Source of the DNA: Candidatus Neomicrothrix sp. UBA2983
Lineage (GTDB): Bacteria > Actinomycetota > Acidimicrobiia > Acidimicrobiales > MedAcidi-G1
Assembly (NCBI GenBank): GCA_002346745.1
Contig: DEAL01000009.1
Coordinates: forward strand, 32,178 to 96,177
Reading direction: 5' to 3'
DNA: 64,000 bases
Below the pieces are notes generated by a model. The model was not told the DNA's origin. It saw only the letters and a program-made list of their open reading frames with translations, and did no database searches. Made by a program: the position numbers and the translations under genes. Shown piece after piece: positions 33,370-41,837 of this stretch (its first letter is position 1; every line of letters starts with the position of its first letter).

Positions 33370-34883
33370 GACCCGGCGCCCTCGTCGGCGTCGCCTTCTC
33401 CGTCACCCCCGTCGCCAGGGTCGGCCGGCGTCCCCAGGCCCTGCTCGGGCCGCAGCGTCGGGAACAGGATGACGTCCCGGATGGCGGTCGTGCCCGTCAG
33501 CAGCATGACCAGCCGGTCGATGCCGATGCCGAGGCCACCCGTCGGCGGCAGCCCGTACTCGAGGGCCCGCAGGTAGTCCTCGTCCACGACCATGGCCTCG
33601 TCGTCGCCGGCCGCACGACCCGCCTCCTGGGCCTCGAAGCGCTCCCGCTGGTCGTCCGGGTCGACGAGCTCAGTGAAGGCGTTGCACAACTCGCGGCCCG
33701 CCACGATGCCCTCGAAACGCTCGACCCAGCCGGGCCGGTCCCGGTGATCGCGCGACAGCGGCGAGACCTCCTTGGGGTAGTCGACGACGAACACCGGGCC
33801 CCAGAGCTCCGGCTCGGTGGTCTTCTCGTAGAGCTCCATGATCAGCTTGCCGGGTCCGTCGTGGTCCTTGACCGGGATGTCGCGCTCCTCGCACAAGCGG
33901 ACCAGTTCGTCGCGGGGCGTGTCGAGGTCGATCTCGAGGCCGGCGTGCTCGGCCAGCAACTCGGTAAGGGTGGCCCGCCGCCACGGCACCGACAGGTCGA
34001 GTTGGCGACCGTCGTACTCGAGCTGCGTGGTGCCGAGCAGCGTCTCGGCCAGGTGGGCGACCAGTTCCTCGACCAGCGCCATGATGTCGTGGTAGTCGGC
34101 GTAGGCCTGGTAGAGCTCGAGCATCGTGAACTCGGGGTTGTGCCGGGTCGACACCCCCTCGTTGCGGAACACCCGGGCCACCTCGAACACCCGCTCCATG
34201 CCGCCGACCGTGAGCCGCTTCAGGTACAGCTCGGGGGCGATGCGCAGGTAGAGGTCCAGGTCGAGGGCGTTGTGGTGCGTCGTGAACGGCCGGGCCAGGG
34301 CCCCGCCGGGGATGGGATGGAACACGGGTGTCTCGACCTCGAGGAACCCGCGGTCCTCCAGCCAGCGGCGCATCACCGAGAGCGCCCGACTACGCAGGAC
34401 GAACGCCTCCCGGGCCTCGTCGGTCACCCAGAGGTCGACGTAGCGCTGCCGGTAGCGGGTGTCGGTGTCGGAGATGCCGTGCCACTTGTCGGGGAACGGC
34501 CGGCGGGCCGCGGCGAGGCGCACCCACTCCCCCACGCGGACCGACAGTTCGCCGCGCCGCGTCACGATGACCTCACCGGTGACGCCGACCCAGTCGCCGA
34601 GGTGCAGTCCGGTGAACCCGGCGAAGTCAGGGGTGGACTTCTCGGGAGCGAAGAGCTGGACCCGGCCGGTGGCATCCTGGAGCACCCCGAAGAACAGCTT
34701 CCCCTGGTCGCGGCGCAGCATGAGGCGGCCGGCGAGGGTGACAACGATGCCGGTCTCGGCGCCGGCCTCCAGGTCGCCGTGGGCGGCGTGCAGGCCGGCG
34801 GCGGTGGCGGTCGGCTCGAAGCGGTAGGGGATGCCGTCGGTGCCCATGGACTCGGATGACTCCGGAATGCCGTCGTCGCTCAT
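33366..34883 (-). CDS. lysS: Lysyl-tRNA synthetase (class II)
   Basis: A 505-residue class II LysRS. N-terminal OB-fold anticodon-binding domain (about 40-150), then the catalytic core with motif 1 (FLEVETPVFHPIPGGALARPF), motif 2 (FRNEGVSTRHNPEFTMLE) and motif 3 (GLGIGIDRLVML). It carries an acidic Gly/Asp-rich tail of about 25 residues. An AGGAG lies about 10 bases before ATG 34883. The coaX stop lies 4 bases upstream, so coaX-lysS are co-transcribed, the order seen in mycobacteria. Confidence 0.97.
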   Translation of the reverse strand: MSDDGIPESSESMGTDGIPYRFEPTATAAGLHAAHGDLEAGAETGIVVTLAGRLMLRRDQGKLFFGVLQDATGRVQLFAPEKSTPDFAGFTGLHLGDWVGVTGEVIVTRRGELSVRVGEWVRLAAARRPFPDKWHGISDTDTRYRQRYVDLWVTDEAREAFVLRSRALSVMRRWLEDRGFLEVETPVFHPIPGGALARPFTTHHNALDLDLYLRIAPELYLKRLTVGGMERVFEVARVFRNEGVSTRHNPEFTMLELYQAYADYHDIMALVEELVAHLAETLLGTTQLEYDGRQLDLSVPWRRATLTELLAEHAGLEIDLDTPRDELVRLCEERDIPVKDHDGPGKLIMELYEKTTEPELWGPVFVVDYPKEVSPLSRDHRDRPGWVERFEGIVAGRELCNAFTELVDPDDQRERFEAQEAGRAAGDDEAMVVDEDYLRALEYGLPPTGGLGIGIDRLVMLLTGTTAIRDVILFPTLRPEQGLGTPADPGDGGDGEGDADEGAGS

Positions 34884-34887
34884 CGAT

Positions 34888-35679
34888 TCAGTGCTCCTGG
34901 TTGCGGAAGAAGACGATCCGCAGGCCGTGCAGCGTCAGGAACGGCTCGACGTGCTCGATGGTCTCGGCGACCGGGGCGATCAGGGGCGCCAGGCCGCCGG
35001 TGGCGACGACCGTGCAGCCCCCCAACTCGGCCTGGAACCGCTCGACCATCCCGTCGATCTGGGAGGCGAACCCGAACACGGCGCCCGACTGCAGCGACTC
35101 CACGGTGCTCTTGCCGATCACGCTGCGGGGGGCGACCAGTTCGACGGCCCGCAGTGCCGCCGCCCGACCGAACAGGGCGTCGAGGCTGATCTCGACGCCC
35201 GGGGCGATGGCCCCGCCAATGAACTCGCCGTTGGCCGAGATGACGTCGAAGTTGTTTCCGGTGCCGAAGTCGACGACGACGGTGGGCCCGCCGTACAGGT
35301 CGAAGGCGGCGACGGCGTTGGCGATGCGGTCGGCGCCGACCTCCTTCGGGTTGTCGTAGAGGATCGCCATGCCCGTGCGGACGCCCGGCTCGATGACGAT
35401 CGGCTCGACGTCGATGTTGCGCTCGACCATCTCGCGCAGGCTGGCGAGCACCCGGGGCACGCCGGCGCAGATCGCCACGCCATCCACGTCGAAGGGGTAG
35501 CCGGCCGACTGCAGGAGGCTGCGGATGACGACGGCGTGCTCGTCGGCGGTGCGCACGGCGTCCGTGGCGATGCGCCAGTGGTCGAGCAGGCCGGCGTCGG
35601 CGGTGGCCCCCGACACGAGTTCGCGGTCGTAGAGGCCGATGACGGTCTGCGTGTTGCCGACGTCGATTGTCAGTAGCAA
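34888..35679 (-). CDS. coaX: Type III pantothenate kinase
   Basis: A 263-residue ASKHA-fold kinase for the first step of coenzyme A synthesis. The N-terminal phosphate loop TIDVGNTQT, the VGADRIANAVAA motif and the FGTGNNFDV metal site are visible. I chose TTG 35679, which has GGAGG 7 bases upstream and gives the canonical start; a longer open frame upstream is not family-like. It is followed by lysS after 4 bases. panC, next but one upstream, acts in the same pathway. Confidence 0.94.
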   Translation of the reverse strand: MLLTIDVGNTQTVIGLYDRELVSGATADAGLLDHWRIATDAVRTADEHAVVIRSLLQSAGYPFDVDGVAICAGVPRVLASLREMVERNIDVEPIVIEPGVRTGMAILYDNPKEVGADRIANAVAAFDLYGGPTVVVDFGTGNNFDVISANGEFIGGAIAPGVEISLDALFGRAAALRAVELVAPRSVIGKSTVESLQSGAVFGFASQIDGMVERFQAELGGCTVVATGGLAPLIAPVAETIEHVEPFLTLHGLRIVFFRNQEH

Positions 35680-35770
35680 GGTCGCTCCTCCGGAATGGTT
35701 TCGGCGCCTGGGGTCATCATCGCACGATCCGGTCAGCCAGCCGACCCTTGGTGGCGGCGGGAGGCTGGGT

Positions 35771-36652
35771 TCAGCCGGTGGCCTCGAGGTCGAGGCCGAG
35801 GTCGAGGGCCGAGGACGCCTGGGTGAGGGCGCTGCTGGAGATGCAGTCGACGCCCGTGGCGGCGTAGTCGGCCACCGTGTCGAGGGTGATGCCTCCCGAC
35901 GCCTCGAGCAGCGGCACCCGGCCGCCGGCCTCACCGTGGACCCGCGCGGCGGCGACCGCCTCGCGCACGGTGTCGGGCGACATATTGTCGAGCAGGAGGG
36001 CGTCGGCGCCGGCGGTCAACGCCTCGGCCACCTGGTCGAGGCTGTCGCACTCGACGTGGACGATGCGGCCCGGCCACAGGTCGTGGGCCCGCTTGACCGC
36101 CGAGGTGATGTCGGTGCCGCGCAGGTGGTTGTCCTTGAGCATCACCCAGTCACTCAGGTTGGCCCGGTGGTTGCGGCCCCCACCGGCCCTCACGGCGGCC
36201 TTCTCGAGAGCGCGCAGGCCCGGGGTGGTCTTGCGGGTGTCCCACACCACGGCGCCGCCGCCGGCCGCGGCGACCCAGTGGGCGACCCCGGTGGCGACGC
36301 CCGAGAGGTGGCCGAGGAAGTTGAGGGCGGTCCGCTCGGCGGTCAGCACCGGCGCCAGGGGGCCGTCCACGGTGGCGACCACGCTGCCGGCGGCGAGCGG
36401 GTCGCCATCGCCCAAACGCCAGTCGACCTCGACCTCGGTGCCCGCCTGCCGGGCAACCTGCCGGAACGCCTCGTCGGCACAGGCGGTGCCGGCCAGCACG
36501 CCGTCGCGGCGGGCGACGATGGCACCGACCGCCCTGGCGTCCGGGGGCACGAGGGCGGCGCTGAGGTCACCGAGGGGCGTGAGGTCCTCGACGAGGGCAC
36601 GTTGGACGGCCTCGACGACGGCGGTGGCAGGAGGTTCGACGGTCGGGCTCAC
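35771..36652 (-). CDS. nadC: Nicotinate-nucleotide pyrophosphorylase (quinolinate PRTase)
   Basis: A 293-residue QPRTase that turns quinolinate and PRPP into nicotinate mononucleotide. TRKTTPGLR and GGGRNHRANLSDWVMLKDNHL are the characteristic substrate motifs; VECDSLDQ and LLLDNMSP follow in the barrel. GTG 36652 with GGAGG 4-5 bases upstream. nadA and nadB are not adjacent; instead it sits between panC and coaX, which suggests a NAD/CoA cofactor grouping. A 91-base gap separates it from coaX. Confidence 0.95.
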   Translation of the reverse strand: MSPTVEPPATAVVEAVQRALVEDLTPLGDLSAALVPPDARAVGAIVARRDGVLAGTACADEAFRQVARQAGTEVEVDWRLGDGDPLAAGSVVATVDGPLAPVLTAERTALNFLGHLSGVATGVAHWVAAAGGGAVVWDTRKTTPGLRALEKAAVRAGGGRNHRANLSDWVMLKDNHLRGTDITSAVKRAHDLWPGRIVHVECDSLDQVAEALTAGADALLLDNMSPDTVREAVAAARVHGEAGGRVPLLEASGGITLDTVADYAATGVDCISSSALTQASSALDLGLDLEATG

Positions 36653-36807
36653 GCCTCCAGCCTGCCGACCCGACCGCGGTCCGCCAACCGTCGGCGCACC
36701 AACCCCGGTCGACCCCGAGCACCAGCCGTTGGCGCACGGCGTCGCCGGTGGACGAATGGTCCCCGCCGGAGTTCACCGCCCGGTTCCCTCCGTCTCCGGG
36801 CCGGGAG

Positions 36808-37671
36808 TCACGTCACCACGACTCCCACATTGTCGATGAGCCGGGCGTTGCCGAGTCGAGCCGCGACGAGCAGTCGTACCTCGTCGCCGGCGTCAAGCCG
36901 GTCAGGAGCCAGGAAGGTGGCGGACTCGACCAGCGCCGCGTAGTCGGTCTCGACCAGCGGTGCCCCGGCGAGCACCTCCTCCATGGCGGCGATGACGGCG
37001 TCCGGATCGCGCTCCCCGTCCTCGACGATGGCGGCACCGGCCCGCAGCGCGCGGTACAGCACCGTCGCCTGGCGGCGCTCCTCATCGCGCAGGTAGACGT
37101 TGCGGCTGGACTTCGCCAGCCCGTCGGGCTCGCGGACCGTCGGACGGCCGACCACCTCGACCGGCAGAGCCAGGTCGGCGACCATTCCCCGTATGACGGC
37201 CAGTTGCTGAAAGTCCTTCTCGCCGAAGTAGGCGCGGCACGGACCGACGATCCGGAACAGCCGGGCGACCACCGTTGCCACGCCGGCGAAGTGGGTGGGC
37301 CGGCTGGCGCCCTCCAACGGGCCGGCGACCACGCCTGGGGCGACGGGCTCGTCCTCGCCCTCCGGGTAGACCTCGTCGACGGTCGGGTGGAACACCAGGT
37401 CGGACCCGTGGTCGCCGCAGCGGGCCACGTCGGCGTCGAGGTCCCGCGGGTAGTCGGCTAGATCCTCGCTGGGAGCGAACTGGAGCGGGTTCACGAAGAC
37501 GGACACCACGGTCAGGTCGTTGGCGGCGACCGAGGCGTCGACCAGCGAGCCGTGACCCTCGTGGAGGTAGCCCATGGTCGGCACGAAACCGACCGACGAC
37601 CCGGCCTCCCGGACGGTGTCCAGCCGTCGTCGGAGGTCGGCGGCGGCGGTGACGACCTCGGGGGCACTCAC
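36808..37671 (-). CDS. panC: Pantothenate synthetase
   Basis: A 287-residue enzyme that joins pantoate and beta-alanine with ATP. The HIGH-like motif is PTMGYLHEGHGSL, the KMSKS-like motif KSSRNVYL, with FVNPLQFAP and YFGEKDFQQL between. GTG 37671 overlaps the stop of the DUF2520 gene (GTGA). panD, which usually follows in mycobacteria, is absent. The 155 bases before nadC hold no recognisable gene. Confidence 0.96.
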   Translation of the reverse strand: MSAPEVVTAAADLRRRLDTVREAGSSVGFVPTMGYLHEGHGSLVDASVAANDLTVVSVFVNPLQFAPSEDLADYPRDLDADVARCGDHGSDLVFHPTVDEVYPEGEDEPVAPGVVAGPLEGASRPTHFAGVATVVARLFRIVGPCRAYFGEKDFQQLAVIRGMVADLALPVEVVGRPTVREPDGLAKSSRNVYLRDEERRQATVLYRALRAGAAIVEDGERDPDAVIAAMEEVLAGAPLVETDYAALVESATFLAPDRLDAGDEVRLLVAARLGNARLIDNVGVVVT

Positions 37672-38399
37672 GGCCGGCTCCGGCCCGCCAGCCGGCGGGC
37701 CAGTTCGGCGACCGCCTCGTAGCCGGGCCGCTCGTCGGCGGCGAGGGCGGCCAGGTGCCGCTGGATGGTGGCCTCGTCGCCACGGGCGGCGGGTCCGGTG
37801 AGCGCGTCGGCCGGGCCGAGCGCCCGGACGTTGGCGAGGCTGCCGTCGGCCAGGTCGAGGAACGCCTCGAGCGGCACGCCCAAGGGCCCGGCCAGCCGCT
37901 CGACCTGACCCAGCAGGGCCACGAGGTGGTTCGAGGCCACCACGGCGGCGGCGTGGTAGGCGGTCCGGTCGGTGTCGTCGACGGTGACCGACCGGCCCCC
38001 CAGGGCCTCGACGACCTCCCCCACCAGGGGGTCACCGGCCACCGCGAACCAGGCGCCGTCGGCGAGCAGGTCGGCACCACGCTCGGCGTCGGCCAGGGAC
38101 ACCAGCGGGTGCAGCCCGGCCCGCCGGTGGTGTGGGGAGAGCACGTCGAGCCCGAGGGCTCCGGAGAGGTGGGCCACGACCGTGCCCCGCGACGGTGCCA
38201 CGGTGGCCGCCACGTCGGCGATCGCCGCATCGGGGGTGGCGACCACGAGGAGGTCGATGCCGTCGGCGGCCGAGGTGCAGTCGTCGTCACGGCCCAGCAG
38301 GGGCTCGACCGCCCAGCCGCAGCGGCGCAGCGCCCCGGCCAGCGACCCGCCGGCCCGTCCCGGTCCGATGATCCGTACCCGTCGCATGGCGCTCCCCAT
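37668..38399 (-). CDS. DUF2520 / Rossmann-like oxidoreductase
   Basis: A 243-residue protein with an N-terminal Rossmann fold (RRVRIIGPGRAGGSLAGAL) and a C-terminal helical DUF2520 domain (HAAAVVASNHLVALL). Similar proteins lie beside panC in many Actinobacteria and resemble ketopantoate reductase, so a role in pantoate supply is plausible but unproven. Two starts compete: ATG 38399, coupled to the folK stop as TGATG, and ATG 38387, which has GGGGAG just upstream. I kept the first. Confidence 0.85.
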   Translation of the reverse strand: MGSAMRRVRIIGPGRAGGSLAGALRRCGWAVEPLLGRDDDCTSAADGIDLLVVATPDAAIADVAATVAPSRGTVVAHLSGALGLDVLSPHHRRAGLHPLVSLADAERGADLLADGAWFAVAGDPLVGEVVEALGGRSVTVDDTDRTAYHAAAVVASNHLVALLGQVERLAGPLGVPLEAFLDLADGSLANVRALGPADALTGPAARGDEATIQRHLAALAADERPGYEAVAELARRLAGRSRP

Positions 38400-38875
38400 C
38401 AGGGTACCGACGAGTCGAGGGTGCCCGCCGGGACGACGTCATCGGGCCCGGTGGACACCGGGGCCTCGGCGACAAGGTCCGGGGCCAGCTCCCGCAGCGG
38501 CACCAGCACGAACGCCCGCTCGAACATGCGGGGGTGGGGAACCTCGAGGTCCGGGTCAGCGACCTCCTCGCCGTCGATCCAGAGCACGTCGACATCGAGC
38601 GTGCGAGGCCCCCAGCGGACCTCCCGCACCCGTTCGGCAGCCGCCTCGCAGGCCCGGGCGGCGTCCAGCAGTTGGTGGCCGGTCAGTGCCGTCCGGAGCT
38701 CGACGACGCAGTTGAGGTACGGCCCCTGCTCCGGCCCGCCGACCGGCGCCGTCTCATAGACGGACGAGACCGCCACGACGTCCGGCAGCGCCGCCACGGC
38801 GTCGCGGAGGTGGGCCCGACGGTCGCCCAGGTTCGACCCCAGGCCGAGGAATGCCCGGCGCGGGACCGCCGTCAT
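38399..38875 (-). CDS. folK: 2-amino-4-hydroxy-6-hydroxymethyldihydropteridine pyrophosphokinase
   Basis: A 158-residue HPPK that pyrophosphorylates hydroxymethyl-dihydropterin. Visible motifs: LGLGSNLGDR at the start, SSVYETAPVGGPEQGPYLN, and the GPRTLDVDVLW metal-binding segment with HPRMFERAFVLVPL. ATG 38875 overlaps the folB stop (ATGA). The tail (DDVVPAGTLDSSVP) is slightly longer than minimal HPPKs. It is the last folate gene of the fol operon. Confidence 0.95.
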   Translation of the reverse strand: MTAVPRRAFLGLGSNLGDRRAHLRDAVAALPDVVAVSSVYETAPVGGPEQGPYLNCVVELRTALTGHQLLDAARACEAAAERVREVRWGPRTLDVDVLWIDGEEVADPDLEVPHPRMFERAFVLVPLRELAPDLVAEAPVSTGPDDVVPAGTLDSSVP

Positions 38876-39246
38876 GCCCGGCGGTGGATGCGGACGCCGC
38901 TGGTGCCGAGTGCCTCGGGGACCGGCGGCCGCAGCTTGCGCACCTCGACGGTCACGGCCTCGACCCCGTCGACCGCGAGGACCGCCTCGGCCACCCGCCC
39001 GGCGAACCGTTCCAGCAGCGCGAATCGTTCGTCCTCGGCGATACCGCCCACGAGGGCGGACAGGGCGCCATAGTCGATGGTGTCCTCGAGCCGGTCGGAG
39101 ATGGTGGCCGTCGCCAGGTCGGCGTGGACGTCGAGGTCGAAGGCGAACGGCTGCCGACGGGCGACCTCCTCGGGCAGCACGCCGCAGAAGGCCGACACCC
39201 GCAGGTCGCGGAGTTGGATGCGGTCGCCCGGTACGTCGTCGGCCAT
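38872..39246 (-). CDS. folB: Dihydroneopterin aldolase
   Basis: A 124-residue DHNA of the tunnelling fold, which cleaves dihydroneopterin. IQLRDLRVSAFCGVLPEE gives the catalytic N-terminal strand with the conserved Glu, followed by IDYGALSALV, LLERFAGRVAEAVL and VEVRKLRPPVPE near the end. ATG 39246 begins 5 bases after the stop of the phosphatase-like gene and its 3' end overlaps folK by 4 bases. Confidence 0.94.
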   Translation of the reverse strand: MADDVPGDRIQLRDLRVSAFCGVLPEEVARRQPFAFDLDVHADLATATISDRLEDTIDYGALSALVGGIAEDERFALLERFAGRVAEAVLAVDGVEAVTVEVRKLRPPVPEALGTSGVRIHRRA

Positions 39247-39251
39247 GGCCG

Positions 39252-39788
39252 TCACCCTGCGCCGTCGTCGGCGTCGCCGTCGTCCACGCCCCCGCGGAGG
39301 GCGATCGCCTGCTCGATGATCCGTCGTCCCGGCGTGTCGAGGCGCCGCTCGAGGAGCCGCTCGGTCAACGAGACCACCTGTGGGCCCTGGGTCACGAGCC
39401 CGCTCCACAGCAGGTAGGCGCCCATGAGGCCGCACACGACGTCGTTGAGCTCGTCGCGGTGGACCATGACCCGTAGGGCGTCGTTGGTGAGCTCGACCAG
39501 CCGGTCCAGCACCTCGGTCAGCCGCTCGGGTCCCTCGTCGGGTCCGCCGTAGGGCACCTGCGCCCACTTGACGGTGAGTTCCTCGTAGTGGGCGAGGTTG
39601 TGTTCGCTCCCGAGCAGTGAGACCACGAGGTCGAAGTCGTTCTCGCGCAACCAGATGATCTCCTCCTGGCGGCGCACCTTGCGGTGGCTGGTGCCGCAGC
39701 CACCCGGCCGTTCGCAGACCGCCAGTCGGTCCGTGATGATCCACTTGAACCCGCGGGGCACGATGCCCTGCGCCCACTTGCCTCTCAT
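39252..39788 (-). CDS. Phosphatase-like (PTP/DSP-fold) protein without catalytic residues
   Basis: A 178-residue protein between folP and folB. The layout matches a dual-specificity phosphatase by eye: WIITDRLAV and FDLVVSLLG strands, YEELTVKWAQVPYGG (the VPxxD-like region), a helix, then the P-loop strand RVMVH at 106-110 and the following helix GLMGAYLLW. The active loop HCxxGxxR is replaced by His110-Arg111-Asp-Glu-Leu114-Asn-Asp-Val117, so nucleophile, glycine and arginine are all lost. Two cysteines (25 and 31) in ERPGGCG-like sequence near the N-terminus could bind metal. Both overlapping spacing and strand place it in the folate operon. The fold call is pattern-based; function is unknown. 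Confidence 0.5.
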   Translation of the reverse strand: MRGKWAQGIVPRGFKWIITDRLAVCERPGGCGTSHRKVRRQEEIIWLRENDFDLVVSLLGSEHNLAHYEELTVKWAQVPYGGPDEGPERLTEVLDRLVELTNDALRVMVHRDELNDVVCGLMGAYLLWSGLVTQGPQVVSLTERLLERRLDTPGRRIIEQAIALRGGVDDGDADDGAG

Positions 39789-39860
39789 CGGATCATCGGA
39801 CCTCGTCGTCGAAGGGCCGGCCGCCCGGCCGCGTTCCCTGCATGATGCCGGGGCTGGGGC

Positions 39861-40655
39861 TCATCCGACCACCTGTGCGGCCTGCACGGTGGCGAGAACG
39901 TCGTGTGCCCGCACGACCTCGACCCCACTGGCATAGGCCCAGGTGGCGGCGGCGATCGAACCCTCCCGGCGGTCGTCCGGCGACGTCTGGCCGTCGGTAC
40001 CGTCGCTGGCGGCCGCCAGCACGCCGAGGAACCGCTTCCGGCTGACCCCGACGATCACCGGCCAGCCCGTCTCCACCAGTGCCGGGAGCGCGGCCAGCAG
40101 CTCGAGGTTGTGGCGGGAGGTCTTGCCGAAGCCGATGCCCGGGTCGATCCAGACCTCGCCCACGCCGGCCTCGGCGGCCCAATCGGCCCGGCCGACGAGG
40201 AAGTCGCGCACCTCGGCCACGACATCGCCGTACACGGGCTCGTCCTGCATGGTTCGGGGGTCGCCGCGCATGTGCATCGCCACCCAGCCCACGCCCAGTT
40301 CGGCCGCCACCTCCCCCAGCGAGGCACTGACGTCGTTCACGATCGTGGCGCCCGCCGACACCGCCGCACGGGCGACCTCGGCGTGACGGGTGTCGATCGA
40401 GACCCGGACCCGGCCGGCCAGGCCGGCGACGACCGGCAGGACGCGGCGCACCTCCTCCTCGGGCCCGACCGGGTCGGCGCCGGGACGGGTGGACTCGCCA
40501 CCCACGTCGACGATGGCGGCACCCTCCTCGACGAGTCGACGACCGTGCTCGAGGGCAGCCCCGTGGTCGAGGAAGCGACCCCCGTCCGAGAAGGAGTCGG
40601 GCGTGACGTTGAGGACGCCCATCACGGCGCCCGCCGCAACGGCGTCGGCCGGCAC
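39861..40655 (-). CDS. folP: Dihydropteroate synthase
   Basis: A 264-residue DHPS that joins dihydropterin pyrophosphate and p-aminobenzoate. MGVLNVTPDSFSDGG, DVGGESTRPGA, the central MHMRGDPRTMQ, DPGIGFGKTSRHNLELL and GVSRKRFLG are all present, as needed for activity and sulfonamide sensitivity. The start is GTG 40655; it lies 20 bases after the folE stop and lacks a strong Shine-Dalgarno, so an internal GTG just before MGVLNV is possible. The next gene is 72 bases downstream. Confidence 0.95.
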   Translation of the reverse strand: MPADAVAAGAVMGVLNVTPDSFSDGGRFLDHGAALEHGRRLVEEGAAIVDVGGESTRPGADPVGPEEEVRRVLPVVAGLAGRVRVSIDTRHAEVARAAVSAGATIVNDVSASLGEVAAELGVGWVAMHMRGDPRTMQDEPVYGDVVAEVRDFLVGRADWAAEAGVGEVWIDPGIGFGKTSRHNLELLAALPALVETGWPVIVGVSRKRFLGVLAAASDGTDGQTSPDDRREGSIAAATWAYASGVEVVRAHDVLATVQAAQVVG

Positions 40656-40675
40656 GCTGGCGTCCCGGGGCGGAC

Positions 40676-41263
40676 TCAGACCCGCCCGTGGTCGATGAAG
40701 CGCATCGCCTCGAGCCGGGTGGAGACCTTGGTCCGGAAGATGCCCTGGACCGACGACGTGACGGTGACGGCCCCGGGCTTGGTGACGCCCCGCATCGACA
40801 TGCAGAGGTGCTCGGCCTCGACCACGACGAGGGTGCCCTGCGGGTCGAGGGTGCGCTGGATGGCGTCGGCGACCTGCGAGGTGAGGCGCTCCTGGACCTG
40901 CAGGCGCTGGGCGTAGCCCTCGACCAGGCGGGCCAGCTTCGAGAGGCCGGTGATCATCCCGCCCTTCTGCGGGATGTAGGCGACGTGCGCCCGGCCGACG
41001 AACGGCAGGAGGTGGTGCTCGCACAGCGAGTAGAGGGGGATGTCGCGCACCATGACCATCTCGTCGTGGTCCACGTCGAAGGTCTTGATGAGGTGCTCGG
41101 CGGGCTCCTCGTGGAGGCCGCTGCACACCTCGGCGTACATGCGGGCGACCCGGTCCGGGGTCTCGCGCAGGCCGTCGCGGTCGGGGTCCTCGCCGATGGC
41201 CTCGAGGATCTCCCGCACGGCGGCCGAGATGCGATCCAGGTCGACCGTGAACTCCTCGCTCAC
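40676..41263 (-). CDS. folE: GTP cyclohydrolase I
   Basis: A 195-residue type I enzyme that makes dihydroneopterin triphosphate from GTP. Zinc ligands are visible in SLCEHHLLPF (Cys, His) and in HLCMSMRG; the YIPQKGGMITGLSKLARLV and QERLTSQVADAI motifs complete the family signature. GTG 41263 overlaps the hpt stop (GTGA) and has GGGAGG about 8 bases upstream. It is first of the folate genes. ftsH, which lies between folE and hpt in mycobacteria, is absent. Confidence 0.96.
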   Translation of the reverse strand: MSEEFTVDLDRISAAVREILEAIGEDPDRDGLRETPDRVARMYAEVCSGLHEEPAEHLIKTFDVDHDEMVMVRDIPLYSLCEHHLLPFVGRAHVAYIPQKGGMITGLSKLARLVEGYAQRLQVQERLTSQVADAIQRTLDPQGTLVVVEAEHLCMSMRGVTKPGAVTVTSSVQGIFRTKVSTRLEAMRFIDHGRV

Positions 41264-41826
41264 GCGGCTCCCTCCCCGGCCCCGTCGGTGTCGAGCACCC
41301 GGATCTCGGTCAGGTTCCGGAACCGCTCGGCCACGTCCAGCCCGTAGCCGACGAGGAAGTCGTCGGGAACCCGGAAGCCGACGTAGCGCAGCGAGTCCTC
41401 GTCGTACACGTCGCTGTCGCGGACGAGGAGGGCGCACACCTCGAGGCTGGCCGGGTTGCGGGCCAGCAGGTTCTTGCGCAGGTAGTTGAGGGTGAGGCCG
41501 CTGTCGACGATGTCCTCGACGAGGATGACGTCGCGGTCGGCCAGGTCCAGGTCGAGGTCCTTCACGATCCGCACCACGCCCGACGAGCGGGTGGAGTGGC
41601 CATAGGACGACACCGCCATGAAGTCGAACTCGACGGGCAGGTCCACGGCCCGGGCCAGATCGCTCATGAACATGAAGGCGCCCTTGAGCACCCCGATCAG
41701 GAGGGGTGCCCGGCCGGCGTAGTCGGCGGTGATGGAGGCGCCCAACTCGGCGACCCGGGTGGCCAGGTCCTCCTCGGCGATGAGGACGCGGCCGGGGGCG
41801 AACGAGTCCGAGGAGGCGCTGCCCAT
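41260..41826 (-). CDS. hpt: Hypoxanthine phosphoribosyltransferase
   Basis: A 188-residue purine salvage enzyme. The PRPP-binding motif is LVEDIVDSGLTL, preceded by LIGVLKGAFMFMSDL and the flexible-loop SSYGHSTRSSG. It converts hypoxanthine or guanine with PRPP to IMP or GMP. ATG 41826 lies 11 bases after the tilS stop; folE overlaps its end by 4 bases. tilS-hpt pairing is widespread in bacteria. Confidence 0.95.
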   Translation of the reverse strand: MGSASSDSFAPGRVLIAEEDLATRVAELGASITADYAGRAPLLIGVLKGAFMFMSDLARAVDLPVEFDFMAVSSYGHSTRSSGVVRIVKDLDLDLADRDVILVEDIVDSGLTLNYLRKNLLARNPASLEVCALLVRDSDVYDEDSLRYVGFRVPDDFLVGYGLDVAERFRNLTEIRVLDTDGAGEGAA

Positions 41827-41837
41827 GGGTCGGGACC

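Noticed and set aside
35680..35770. Riboswitch or leader element before coaX
   Set aside because: The 91 bases show no recognised conserved fold; only a Shine-Dalgarno is evident.
36653..36807. Small gene between panC and nadC
   Set aside because: No frame with a start signal or domain-like pattern was found in the 155 bases.
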